From: an uncultured Lachnospiraceae bacterium
Lineage (GTDB): Bacteria; Bacillota; Clostridia; Lachnospirales; Lachnospiraceae
Direction: 5' to 3'
Assembly: GCA_900551115.1 (NCBI GenBank)
Contig: URUY01000035.1
Location: 1 to 25,222 of the forward strand
Length of the DNA: 25,222 nt
Shown here: piece after piece, positions 1 through 6,651 of the stretch
How positions within the stretch are numbered: the first letter of the stretch is position 1
Layout: each line of letters begins with the position of its first letter
Notes under the pieces: generated by a model
Told to the model about the DNA's origin: nothing
Databases searched by the model: none
What the model saw: only the letters and a program-made list of their open reading frames with translations
Made by a program: the position numbers and the translations under genes

Positions 1-1
1 A

Positions 2-523
2 TCATACCGGCTTCCTAGCGTTCAGAATGTTTTCTGCTGTCTGCTGTGGTGTTTGATTGGAATTGTCCAGCCAAAAGCCGATCCGTGGTGTTGTCTGCAT
101 AAATGTATCGTATAAGGTTTCAACCGTAAAGCCGGAATAGCCTGTTTTCTCCCTGTATCGTTCCCTTTCTTTTATTGTTTCCACATCTGGACAAAGAACG
201 ACAACCTCAACAGGGTATTTATGCAGATAATTTATCATTCGGTTTAATTCATCACCGTAGTAGTTATCTTGGATCACTACAGAAAAGCCGTTGTCAAAGT
301 ATGACCTTGCCGCATCAGCAGTCAATTTGTATCGAAGGTACAGCTGGCGGACTGCTTCCGCTGATGGGGTAGCTGACATATTTTCTCTGCCTGAAATAAT
401 CATTTTTCGGAACACATCACCACGAAGATGGACGCATTTTTCTATTGATTTTGCCAGTAAATCGGAAACTGTAGATTTTCCAGAAGCCATTAAGCCTGTA
501 ATGAGATAAATTTTTTGTTTCAT
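2..523 (-). CDS. P-loop kinase of the zeta-toxin/chloramphenicol-phosphotransferase-like group
   Basis: A complete 173-residue protein, with its TGA stop at the very edge of the window. It opens with a Walker A loop, GLMASGKST, at about residues 10-18. An HLRGDVFRK segment around residue 35 resembles the substrate-side Asp region of small nucleotide or sugar kinases. A Walker-B-like FSVVIQDNYYGDE follows near residue 80, and an Arg-rich lid (ERERYREKTGY) near 120. This is the layout of small cytoplasmic phosphotransferases such as adenylylsulfate-kinase-like, chloramphenicol-phosphotransferase-like and zeta-toxin-like proteins; the substrate cannot be read from the sequence. The start is fixed by a GGAGG site 8-9 bases upstream. 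It has its own promoter (593-621). No antitoxin-like small ORF sits beside it, which argues against a classical epsilon/zeta pair. Confidence 0.8.
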   Translation of the reverse strand: MKQKIYLITGLMASGKSTVSDLLAKSIEKCVHLRGDVFRKMIISGRENMSATPSAEAVRQLYLRYKLTADAARSYFDNGFSVVIQDNYYGDELNRMINYLHKYPVEVVVLCPDVETIKERERYREKTGYSGFTVETLYDTFMQTTPRIGFWLDNSNQTPQQTAENILNARKPV

Positions 524-592
524 TTCACTTCCTCCGGCACAAAAAATATGTACATGTAACTAATTCAACACATTTATAATTTGAATAGGGAC

Positions 593-621
593 ATTATAGC
601 ATTTACTAAATACAAATTCAA
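593..621 (-). promoter_or_regulatory. Sigma-A promoter of the P-loop kinase
   Basis: Read on the minus strand, TTGAAT (616-621) is separated by 17 bases from TATAAT (593-598). The -10 is extended by a TGC directly upstream. It points to the kinase start at 523, giving a leader of about 60 bases. Confidence 0.6.
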
Positions 622-671
622 TGTATACGGAAAGAAAGATATAAGGAGTGGGAGGGATTCCGCCGTAGTCG

Positions 672-713
672 GCATTGTAGGAAAATCCAAAAGTTTAGAT
701 TTTCCCACAATGC
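672..713. repeat. Long perfect-type stem-loop between the kinase and the DUF2262-like gene
   Basis: Arms of 16 bases (672-687 and 698-713) pair at 15 positions around a 10-base loop. On the minus-strand transcript the one mismatch becomes a G-U pair, so the structure is better as RNA on that strand. No U-run follows it there, so it is not a standard intrinsic terminator. A smaller GCCG/CGGC hairpin lies next to it at about 662-673. It may mark the end of a mobile-element remnant that joined the gene to its right; this is inference. Confidence 0.55.
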
Positions 714-756
714 TTATCTTTTGGTCTTTGGTTCGGAATAGTGTAGTGCTGGCGGT

Positions 757-1467
757 CTATCTCTTGTTTTCGGTTGCTTGCTTCCTTACCGTACATGAGC
801 ATTTATTCCAGGTCTCAATCAATCCATCCTTCAGGACTAAATACTCTGCGCATTTATGAAACACTTCTTTCGTTAGTTCCTTTTGGCTTGCATAAATCTT
901 TTGCAAAACTGCAAGTGCTCGGTTTGCCGTTTTTGTTCCTGAACCATCTGATTCCAAATTTATATCTGTAATCTGACCACACCAATTTATTTGCCCTACA
1001 AAAGATGAGCATGTACGATACCTTTTCCACTCAAAATCACCGATTCCATCCACATGCAATGTAATCGGTAAAAGTGCTTTTTGGGCTGTTTCTTCTAAAG
1101 CGAAATTTTTCACTTTTTTCTCGAGTATTTTTACAAGCAGATAGCGATTCTCGCAACAAAATCCTATTTCATCAGATATACACTTTCTCACAAGTACATG
1201 ATAGATAGTGTGCCTTTTCAATTTGTATTTTTTATTGTGCTTGAATTCTTTTTTATCAATGGGCACCACTAAGACTCCATCCATCGCAACACTTTCACCT
1301 GACGGAAGCTCCTTATAAGCAATATAATTATTCAAATGCTGTTCTATCGTTCCTTTATACAGATTAAAACTCTTATTAAAATTGTTTTCATTGTATATCA
1401 GAAGTTCTATACACTCATCCGAAAAATGCGCCATATAATCATCGTATATTTTCTTATATTCATCCAT
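757..1467 (-). CDS. DUF2262-like protein with a probably replaced C-terminus
   Basis: A 236-residue cytoplasmic protein when started at MDEYKKIYDDY. This start has a GGAGG site 8 bases upstream. The more distal ATG at 1554 would lie inside the promoter -35, so it is rejected. Residues from about 135 to 220 (GDFEWKR...FVGQINWCG...AEYLVLKDGLIETWN) resemble the DUF2262 domain, a family of unknown function often seen in polymorphic-toxin immunity settings. That family normally continues past this point with a conserved DGDxFWGH-type segment. Here the protein instead ends about 14 residues later in a Cys/Lys/Arg-rich tail. From 802 another minus-strand frame stays open for 35 codons and runs into the stem-loop at 672-713, so a foreign piece probably replaced the original 3' end near position 800. 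The family assignment is by eye and tentative. Confidence 0.6.
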   Translation of the reverse strand: MDEYKKIYDDYMAHFSDECIELLIYNENNFNKSFNLYKGTIEQHLNNYIAYKELPSGESVAMDGVLVVPIDKKEFKHNKKYKLKRHTIYHVLVRKCISDEIGFCCENRYLLVKILEKKVKNFALEETAQKALLPITLHVDGIGDFEWKRYRTCSSFVGQINWCGQITDINLESDGSGTKTANRALAVLQKIYASQKELTKEVFHKCAEYLVLKDGLIETWNKCSCTVRKQATENKR

Positions 1468-1525
1468 ATTGCATCCTCCAATTGTTTGCGGTAAGACAAT
1501 GTGAAAATTCAAGTTTGCATGATTA

Positions 1526-1554
1526 ATTATACTTCCTTTCCAGTTACGACACAA
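1526..1554 (-). promoter_or_regulatory. Sigma-A promoter of the DUF2262-like gene
   Basis: On the minus strand, TTGTGT (1549-1554) and TATAAT (1526-1531) are 17 bases apart. Transcription would begin near 1519, which leaves only the MDEY start at 1467 inside the transcript. Confidence 0.55.
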
Positions 1555-1764
1555 TTCCTAAAAGGACAGAAATTTTTATAAAGTTTATCTTGCTTAATCG
1601 TGCAGTGAGTAGTAATATAATTTCACATCTAAAGATACTTTAAATTGCTTATGTCACATGACATGTCCAGTTTGTCATCGCCACTTATTGGCAGAATACC
1701 AGTCAGAAGTTTTTAATTAAATACAAGCACTCCTAATGGGTTTGAGTATATAGATATTGCACCT

Positions 1765-1968
1765 ATGGAGTATGCAGTATGTTATTTGTATGACAAGGAA
1801 AACAGTAGCGACTTTTATACAATGGATACACACGATATGTCTTTGAATGAGTTAAAAGCACTTGATATAAAACGCAAAGAAGATGATTGGTGCTTTGAAC
1901 AATATAATTGTCCACGGTCTACAACTCCTGATGAAAAAGGAAACATTATCACGCAAAGATTGTATTGA
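1765..1968 (+). CDS. Unrecognised short ORF, probably a gene remnant
   Basis: A 67-residue acidic reading frame (MEYAVCYLYDKEN...), not recognised as any family. The frame is open upstream of the ATG back to a TAA at 1714. The upstream residues (NTSTPNGFEYIDIAP) look as protein-like as the rest, and no Shine-Dalgarno site precedes the ATG. This fits a fragment of a longer gene that has lost its beginning better than an intact small gene. Its stop codon lies inside the -35 box of the next promoter. It has no membrane segment and no clear motif. Confidence 0.3.
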   Translation: MEYAVCYLYDKENSSDFYTMDTHDMSLNELKALDIKRKEDDWCFEQYNCPRSTTPDEKGNIITQRLY

Positions 1969-1994
1969 CTAATATGTCAACCAAATAGTATACT
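1965..1994 (+). promoter_or_regulatory. Promoter of the type III antitoxin-like RNA
   Basis: TTGACT (1965-1970) and TATACT (1989-1994) are 18 bases apart. The predicted start near 2001 falls directly at the first RNA repeat, the arrangement expected for ToxI-type RNAs. Confidence 0.65.
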
Positions 1995-2004
1995 ATCTGT
2001 AGAA

Positions 2005-2069
2005 GGTGATGCACAGCCTTATAAATGAGCGAGTTATAAGTGGGTGATGCACAGCCCTAAATGAGCGAG
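2005..2069 (+). repeat. Two-copy direct repeat of the antitoxin-like RNA
   Basis: GTGATGCACAGCC occurs at 2006-2018 and again at 2044-2056 (period 38). AAATGAGCGAG occurs at 2023-2033 and 2059-2069 (period 36). The 2-base shift comes from a shorter spacer (CT instead of TTAT) between the two blocks in copy 2. Confidence 0.85.
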
Positions 2070-2076
2070 GTAACAG

Positions 2077-2110
2077 ATGGTAGAGGCTACTTGGTCTCTA
2101 CCATTTTCTT
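2077..2110 (+). terminator. Attenuator hairpin between antitoxin RNA and toxin relic
   Basis: A 9-bp perfect stem (ATGGTAGAG at 2077-2085, CTCTACCAT at 2096-2104) runs into TTTTCTTT. It lies 20 bases before the toxin start codon. In type III systems such a leaky terminator sets the excess of RNA over toxin. Confidence 0.75.
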
Positions 2111-2129
2111 TACAAAGAAAGGTATTCAT

Positions 2130-2349
2130 ATGAGAAATAAAACAAGAATTTACGAGGTAAAAAGTGAATACATAAAATATTTAAGCAATTATCTAAAACA
2201 TATTTTTTCCCCTTGTCATCGTTCAAATATAAACATAAGCAGATGAAAAAGGGTGTAGATTTTATCAAGATAAAGGATTATGCAGTTATCAATTCGCCAA
2301 GAGAACAAATAATTTTGATATGCTAGAGAAGCTTTGCAAGGAATATTGA
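2130..2349 (+). pseudogene. Decayed ToxN/AbiQ-family endoribonuclease toxin gene
   Basis: Three pieces of one ToxN-like protein lie in order in three reading frames. The start (ATG 2130, AGAAAGG site upstream) gives RIYEVKSEYIKYLS, the typical ToxN opening. The middle, about 2201-2290 in another frame, gives YFFPLSSFKYKHKQMKKG followed by VDFIKI and YAVIN. This corresponds to the family's PLSSPK-KHKKMK-DFIKI-GAIN core. The end, 2293-2349 in the third frame, gives FAKRTNNFDMLEKLCKEY then a stop, like the family's C-terminal LLEKKCxEY. ToxN-family proteins are usually about 165-200 residues; here only about 70 codons remain, so two internal deletions of about 30 and 60-80 residues are inferred. 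No intact endoribonuclease can be made. The promoter, repeats and hairpin upstream support the identification. Confidence 0.7.
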
Positions 2350-2419
2350 GAACATAGATGGTATAACACACTAGACTTTGCAGGAAATGACTGCATATTA
2401 GCTTTTAAATGAAGTTTCC

Positions 2420-2464
2420 CATATGAAACAGGTTGGAAAATTGCTCTTCCAACCTGTTTATATG
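2420..2464. terminator. Bidirectional hairpin between toxin relic and AIM24-family gene
   Basis: A 13-bp perfect stem, AAACAGGTTGGAA (2426-2438) with its complement (2447-2459), is extended by CATAT/ATATG after a one-base bulge. It sits 25 bases after the minus-strand gene's stop and follows the toxin relic on the plus strand, so it can serve both. U-runs are short. Confidence 0.6.
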
Positions 2465-2488
2465 AATTTATAAATAGATTTTTATCCG

Positions 2489-3169
2489 TCAGCTTCTCGG
2501 CACGCGGCTGATAATCCTGCCTGCGAATTCATTGAAGTTCTGCGTCTGTAAAATAACCCGGCCCGGTCCGACCAGCCTTGTAAGGAACAGTCCTTCTCCG
2601 CCGAACAGCACGTTGCCTACTCCTTTTACTGTCTCGATTTCATAAGAAACCGTCCTTTCAAAGGCAACTATATTTCCAGTATCTACCTTTAAAACTTCAC
2701 CCGGTGCTAAAATGCGTTCAACCTTGTCACCGTCTATCTCTAAAAATGCCATTCCCTGACCGGAAAGCTCCTGTAAGATAAAGCCCTCACCGCCAAACAG
2801 TCCTGCCGAAAAACGCTTTGAGAAGGTAATATTCAGGTTGACTCCCGGCTGCGCACAAAGGAATGCTCCCTTCTGACAAATCAGCCCGCCATAAGAAGCT
2901 ATGTCCACCGGCAAAATTTCACCGGCCACAGTTGATGCAAACGCGATGTAAGCACCCGGCATCTGTGCCGTATAAGTCGCCATAAAAAGGGATTCACCCG
3001 AAAACATTCTGCCAAGGCTCTTTCCCAATCCGCCCCGCATGTTAGATGTCATCGCAATTCCGTCACTCATCCATGCCATTGCACCTGACTGTGTATACAT
3101 AGATTCCCCCGGTGCATCAAACAACACCTGAACAGCCGGCATGGTATTTCCTAAAATCTGATATCTCAT
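2489..3169 (-). CDS. AIM24/TIGR00266-family protein
   Basis: A complete 226-residue protein of the AIM24 family, a beta-rich trimer-forming fold also found in a yeast mitochondrial protein. Its molecular role in bacteria is not established. Family features are visible: the opening MRYQILGNTMPAVQVLF, MYTQSGAMAWMSDGI (about 24-38), a long Gly-rich middle (MRGGLGKSLGRMFSGES), two FGGEGFIL/FGGEGLFL repeats (about residues 124 and 190) and a PGEVLKVDTGNIVAFE turn. There is no signal peptide or membrane helix. The start has a strong GGAGAGGGGAG site. A TATAAT lies at 3219-3224 on the minus strand but no good -35 was found. It appears monocistronic, bounded by hairpins at 2420-2464 and 3276-3321. 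Confidence 0.9.
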   Translation of the reverse strand: MRYQILGNTMPAVQVLFDAPGESMYTQSGAMAWMSDGIAMTSNMRGGLGKSLGRMFSGESLFMATYTAQMPGAYIAFASTVAGEILPVDIASYGGLICQKGAFLCAQPGVNLNITFSKRFSAGLFGGEGFILQELSGQGMAFLEIDGDKVERILAPGEVLKVDTGNIVAFERTVSYEIETVKGVGNVLFGGEGLFLTRLVGPGRVILQTQNFNEFAGRIISRVPRS

Positions 3170-3275
3170 TGTTTCTCCCCTCTCCTGTTTTTACAGGTAT
3201 AAAATAATGTTTTTTAATATTATACATTACTTTACCGAAAAAAACATTAAAAAAACTGCACGTTAAGGCACATTA

Positions 3276-3321
3276 AAAGCCTTCGGTGTGCATACAGTAC
3301 CGCACATAAACCGAAGGCTTT
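3276..3321 (-). terminator. Intrinsic terminator of the dnaJ end of the heat-shock operon
   Basis: A 12-bp perfect stem, AAAGCCTTCGGT (3276-3287) and ACCGAAGGCTTT (3310-3321), with a further GTGC/GCAC pairing in the loop. On the minus strand it is followed by UUUUAAUG and lies 13 bases after the dnaJ stop. Confidence 0.7.
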
Positions 3322-3334
3322 CATCTTTTTTCCA

Positions 3335-4504
3335 TTATTTCCAAAATTTTTTCTTTTTACCGCTGCCGTCCGTGCCCGGTGTATCGTCACCACCCTGCAC
3401 ATTCTTAGAAGCATTTAAGGTATTGCCGCATTCGGCATCAAACTGCTTTAACAGTTCCTTTGCTTCATGGGTCATTTTATCCGGCACCTGCACAACCAGT
3501 GTAACATAATGGTCGCCGCGTACCTCCTTGTTGCGAAGAGTAGGCACACCCTTTCCCTTCAGACGTACTTTCGTATCCGTCTGGGTACCGGGCTTTACAT
3601 CATAAATAACCTTGCCGTCTACGGTATCGATTACAATTTCTCCGCCAAGTGCTGCTACCGCAAAGGACATGGGTACAGTCGAATATATGTTATAATCCTG
3701 TCTTTGGAAAATCGGATGCCGTCCTACAATCACCTCTACCAGCACATCACCGCGGGGACCGCCGTTTGTTCCCGGCTCGCCAAGCCCCGGCAGACGCTTG
3801 CACTGACCGTTGTCAATACCCGCAGGAATCTCTACCGCATAGCGTTTCCGCATAGGTACAAATCCTGTGCCGCGGCAATCCGGACATTTTTCCCGGATGA
3901 TTTTGCCTGTTCCCTGACAATCCGGACAGGCCTGTACGTTTCTGACCGTCCCAAAGAAGGATTGCTGGGTAAATACCACCTGTCCTTTACCTCCGCACTT
4001 ACCGCAGGTTTCGGGACTCGTACCCTGCTTTGCACCGTTTCCTCCACAGGTTTTACATACCTCTTTGACTGTCAGATCTATTTCTTTTTCGCAGCCTGAT
4101 ACTGCTTCTTCAAATGTAATACGGATACTGGTACGCAGATTTGCCCCCTTCATGGGACCTGCGCTTCTTGCACCGCTCCGTCTGCCGCCAAAGAAATCGC
4201 CGAATATGTCACCAAATATATCACTGAAATCAGCACCGTTAAAATCAAAACCGCCTGCTCCGCCGCCCGCGCCGTCAAACGCTGCATGGCCAAACTGGTC
4301 ATACTGACGCCTCTTTTCCGGATCACTCAGAATGGCATAAGCCTCCGATGCCTCTTTAAATCTTGCTTCAGCTTCTTTATCACCGGGATTCATATCGGGA
4401 TGATATTTTTTGGCTAAAACACGGTATGCTTTTTTCAGCGCGGCATCATCTGCATTTTTATCTACACCCAGCACCTCATAGTAATCACGTTTCTGTTCTG
4501 CCAT
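3335..4504 (-). CDS. dnaJ: Chaperone DnaJ (Hsp40)
   Basis: The co-chaperone that delivers unfolded proteins to DnaK and stimulates its ATPase; cytoplasmic. 389 residues. The J domain (about 1-70) has the HPD motif at 35-37. A Gly/Phe-rich linker (FDGAGGGAGGFDFNG...) spans about 76-107. The zinc domain has four CxxCxGxG motifs starting at Cys150, 167, 193 and 207, all intact, so this is a type I DnaJ. The substrate-binding C-terminal domains and a lysine-rich tail follow. The start at MAEQKRDYYEVLG is chosen because GGAGAGG lies just upstream; the in-frame ATG six codons earlier has no comparable site. It is the last gene of hrcA-grpE-dnaK-dnaJ, 150 bases after dnaK across a large hairpin. Confidence 0.97.
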   Translation of the reverse strand: MAEQKRDYYEVLGVDKNADDAALKKAYRVLAKKYHPDMNPGDKEAEARFKEASEAYAILSDPEKRRQYDQFGHAAFDGAGGGAGGFDFNGADFSDIFGDIFGDFFGGRRSGARSAGPMKGANLRTSIRITFEEAVSGCEKEIDLTVKEVCKTCGGNGAKQGTSPETCGKCGGKGQVVFTQQSFFGTVRNVQACPDCQGTGKIIREKCPDCRGTGFVPMRKRYAVEIPAGIDNGQCKRLPGLGEPGTNGGPRGDVLVEVIVGRHPIFQRQDYNIYSTVPMSFAVAALGGEIVIDTVDGKVIYDVKPGTQTDTKVRLKGKGVPTLRNKEVRGDHYVTLVVQVPDKMTHEAKELLKQFDAECGNTLNASKNVQGGDDTPGTDGSGKKKKFWK

Positions 4505-4570
4505 AATTTCCTCTCCATGCATATCGCAAGCCTGCCCGCGATATTACGATTTTCTTTTTTTCTGCCTGTA

Positions 4571-4631
4571 CGTAAGAACGTCCCGGAGGGTACTTTATAC
4601 AAAACACCCTCCGGGTCTGTTGGCTCTTACG
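4571..4631. other. Nested inverted repeat in the dnaK-dnaJ gap
   Basis: A 10-bp perfect stem, CCCGGAGGGT (4582-4591) and ACCCTCCGGG (4606-4615), is enclosed by a second 7-bp pair, CGTAAGA (4571-4577) and TCTTACG (4625-4631). No U-run follows on the operon strand, so it is more likely an RNA stability or processing element, or a leaky attenuator that lowers dnaJ relative to dnaK, than a full terminator. Confidence 0.6.
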
Positions 4632-4654
4632 GGAAGAACGGCTCTGCAAAGCCT

Positions 4655-6523
4655 TTATACTTCACGGAAATCTCCGTCAATAATATCATCCTCCGGTGCG
4701 CTGCCTGTATCTGCGGAAGCACCGCCCATATCGGGACCTTCTCCTGCATTCTGCGCACCCTGCATAGATTCATACATCTTGGTAAACACGCCCTGCGCAC
4801 TGTTCATCAATTTTTCTTTTGCAGCCTTTAATTCATCCACATCACTGTCGGAAAGCTCCTGATCCTTGGTTCTTTCAAGAATTGCCTTTACTGCATCAAT
4901 TTCGGTCTGCACTTTTGCTTTTTCGTCTGCGCTTACCTTATCGCCTACATCCCCAAGTGCCTTTTCGGTTTGGAATACCATTGCATCTGCATCATTTCTG
5001 GTGTCAATGGCTTCCTTGCGCTTCTTATCCTGTGCTTCGTACTCAGCTGCTTCCTTAACAGCCTTTTCAATGTCGGAATCAGACATGTTGGAACCTGCTG
5101 TAATGGTAATATGCTGCTCTTTTCCGGTTCCCAAATCCTTTGCGGATACGTTTACGATTCCGTTGGCATCGATATCAAAGGTAACTTCAATCTGCGGAAT
5201 TCCTCTGGGAGCAGGCGCAATGCCGTCCAGTCTGAACTGTCCCAAAGATTTATTATCTTTTGCAAACTGTCTTTCACCCTGCAATACATTGATATCAACG
5301 GCAGACTGGTTATCTGCTGCGGTAGAGAATACCTGGCTCTTCTTGGTAGGAATTGTGGTATTTCTCTCAATCAGCCTTGTTGCAATACCGCCCATGGTCT
5401 CAATGGACAGAGACAGCGGTGTAACATCCAAAAGCAGGATATCGCCGGCGCCTGCATCACCTGCCAGCTTACCGCCCTGAATGGAAGCACCCAGAGCAAC
5501 ACACTCATCAGGGTTTAAGCTCTTATTAGGCTCATGTCCTGTCAGCATCTTAACCTTTTCCTGTACTGCGGGAATACGGGTAGAACCGCCGACTAACAAT
5601 ACCTTACCTAAGTCTGCTGCTGTCAGTCCTGCATCTTTTAATGCATTCTGTACGGGAATTGCTGTTCTTTCAACCAAATCATGGGTCAGCTCGTCAAATT
5701 TAGCCCTTGTCAGGTTCATGTCAAAATGCTTGGGTCCTTCTGCCGTTGCAGTAATGAAAGGAAGATTGATGTTGGTAGTGGTCGCACTGGACAGCTCTTT
5801 CTTGGCTTTCTCTGCTGCTTCCTTCAGTCTCTGCATAGCCATCTTGTCACCGGACAAGTCAACGCCTTCCTGTTTCTTGAATTCAGCTAACATCCAGTCA
5901 ATAATCTTATTATCAAAGTCATCGCCGCCTAATTTGGTATCGCCGTTAGTAGCCAGTACCTCGATAACACCGTCACCGATTTCAATAACGGAAACATCGA
6001 AGGTACCGCCGCCCAAATCGTATACCATTATTTTCTGCTCTTTTTCATTGTCAAGGCCATATGCAAGCGCTGCTGCAGTAGGCTCGTTGATAATACGCTT
6101 TACATCCAGTCCGGCAATCTTACCGGCATCCTTTGTTGCCTGACGCTGTGCGTCATTGAAATATGCGGGAACGGTAATAACCGCTTCCGTTACGCTTTCT
6201 CCCAGATAATTCTCAGCATCAGCCTTTAATTTCTGTAAAATCATGGCAGAAATCTGCTGAGGAGAATATTTCTTGTCATCAATGGTGCGTCCGCGGTCTG
6301 TTCCCATATCTCTCTTAATGGACGCAATGGTCTTTTCAGCGTTGGTAACAGCCTGACGCTTTGCAGGTTCACCCACAAGTCTTTCTCCGTTTTTTGTGAA
6401 AGCTACGATAGACGGTGTTGTTCTTGCTCCTTCTGTATTTGCAATGACAGTCGGTTTTCCACCCTCCATTACGGCTACACAACTGTTTGTTGTTCCTAAA
6501 TCAATACCAATAATTTTGCTCAT
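4655..6523 (-). CDS. dnaK: Chaperone DnaK (Hsp70)
   Basis: The ATP-dependent cytoplasmic chaperone for folding and heat-shock recovery. 622 residues, a normal length. The actin-like ATPase domain (about 1-360) starts with IIGIDLGTTNSCVAVMEGG, carries VPAYFNDAQRQATKDAG, the INEPTAAALAYG signature, YDLGGGTFDVSV and LVGGSTRIPAVQ. The linker GDILLLDVTPLSLSIETMGG leads into the substrate-binding domain, followed by the helical lid. The acidic tail ends EDDIIDGDFREV, as in Firmicute DnaK. The start has an AGGAGGG site 7 bases upstream. GrpE (nucleotide exchange) is encoded upstream and DnaJ downstream; CIRCE/HrcA control is expected for the whole operon. Confidence 0.98.
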   Translation of the reverse strand: MSKIIGIDLGTTNSCVAVMEGGKPTVIANTEGARTTPSIVAFTKNGERLVGEPAKRQAVTNAEKTIASIKRDMGTDRGRTIDDKKYSPQQISAMILQKLKADAENYLGESVTEAVITVPAYFNDAQRQATKDAGKIAGLDVKRIINEPTAAALAYGLDNEKEQKIMVYDLGGGTFDVSVIEIGDGVIEVLATNGDTKLGGDDFDNKIIDWMLAEFKKQEGVDLSGDKMAMQRLKEAAEKAKKELSSATTTNINLPFITATAEGPKHFDMNLTRAKFDELTHDLVERTAIPVQNALKDAGLTAADLGKVLLVGGSTRIPAVQEKVKMLTGHEPNKSLNPDECVALGASIQGGKLAGDAGAGDILLLDVTPLSLSIETMGGIATRLIERNTTIPTKKSQVFSTAADNQSAVDINVLQGERQFAKDNKSLGQFRLDGIAPAPRGIPQIEVTFDIDANGIVNVSAKDLGTGKEQHITITAGSNMSDSDIEKAVKEAAEYEAQDKKRKEAIDTRNDADAMVFQTEKALGDVGDKVSADEKAKVQTEIDAVKAILERTKDQELSDSDVDELKAAKEKLMNSAQGVFTKMYESMQGAQNAGEGPDMGGASADTGSAPEDDIIDGDFREV

Positions 6524-6566
6524 AACTAAGCCCTCCTATAAAATAAATTGTTTATTTTCTTTTTTC

Positions 6567-6591
6567 AGAGAATGACCTTTGGTCATTCTCT
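6567..6591. other. Hairpin A in the grpE-dnaK gap
   Basis: An 11-bp perfect stem, AGAGAATGACC (6567-6577) and GGTCATTCTCT (6581-6591), with a 3-base loop, about 45 bases before the dnaK start. On the operon strand it is followed by an A-rich run, not U, so it is not an intrinsic terminator. A stable hairpin at the 5' side of dnaK could protect a processed transcript end. Confidence 0.6.
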
Positions 6592-6603
6592 TGCGTGAAA
6601 TAT

Positions 6604-6645
6604 AGATTTTTTTAGGTGCAGTATTTTTGCACCTTATGAAAATCT
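6604..6645. other. Hairpin B in the grpE-dnaK gap
   Basis: An inner 7-bp stem, AGGTGCA (6614-6620) with TGCACCT (6628-6634), is enclosed by AGATTTT (6604-6610) with AAAATCT (6639-6645). On the minus strand the inner stem is followed by an A-run. Confidence 0.5.
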
Positions 6646-6651
6646 TTTTTT

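Larger units (their letters stand above)
2001..2110 (+). ncRNA. ToxI/antiQ-like antitoxin RNA (type III toxin-antitoxin), two repeats
   Basis: The stretch between the promoter and a U-tract hairpin contains no gene. It holds two imperfect copies of a 36-38-base unit built on GGTGATGCACAGCC and AAATGAGCGAG. Type III systems (ToxIN, AbiQ, CptIN, TenpIN) encode an RNA antitoxin as tandem repeats of about this length. Promoter and terminator-attenuator flank that RNA, and the endoribonuclease gene follows directly. All these parts are seen here in that order. The RNA would be cut into single-repeat pseudoknots that bind the toxin. The assignment rests on layout and on the toxin remnant downstream, not on a known RNA sequence match. 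Confidence 0.6.

Noticed and set aside
2..523. Zeta toxin of a toxin-antitoxin pair
   Set aside because: Only the P-loop kinase fold is visible; there is no epsilon-like partner gene and it has its own promoter.
1658..1720. 20-codon peptide with CPVCHRH as a possible small zinc protein gene
   Set aside because: No ribosome site or promoter was found and it is very short; mentioned only as debris.
2005..2069. CRISPR repeat
   Set aside because: Only two copies with almost no unique spacer between them and no cas gene; the layout fits a type III antitoxin RNA.
2061..2129. Extension of the toxin-relic frame upstream to an ATG at 2061
   Set aside because: That ATG lies inside the second RNA repeat and the frame passes through the terminator hairpin; the ATG at 2130 has a proper ribosome site.
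4866..6143. Long plus-strand open frames opposite dnaK
   Set aside because: Shadow frames caused by codon use of dnaK; no ribosome sites and low-complexity Ser/Pro-rich products.
6604..6645. Rho-independent terminator between grpE and dnaK
   Set aside because: On the operon strand the stem is followed by an A-run rather than a U-run, and dnaK must be transcribed through it.
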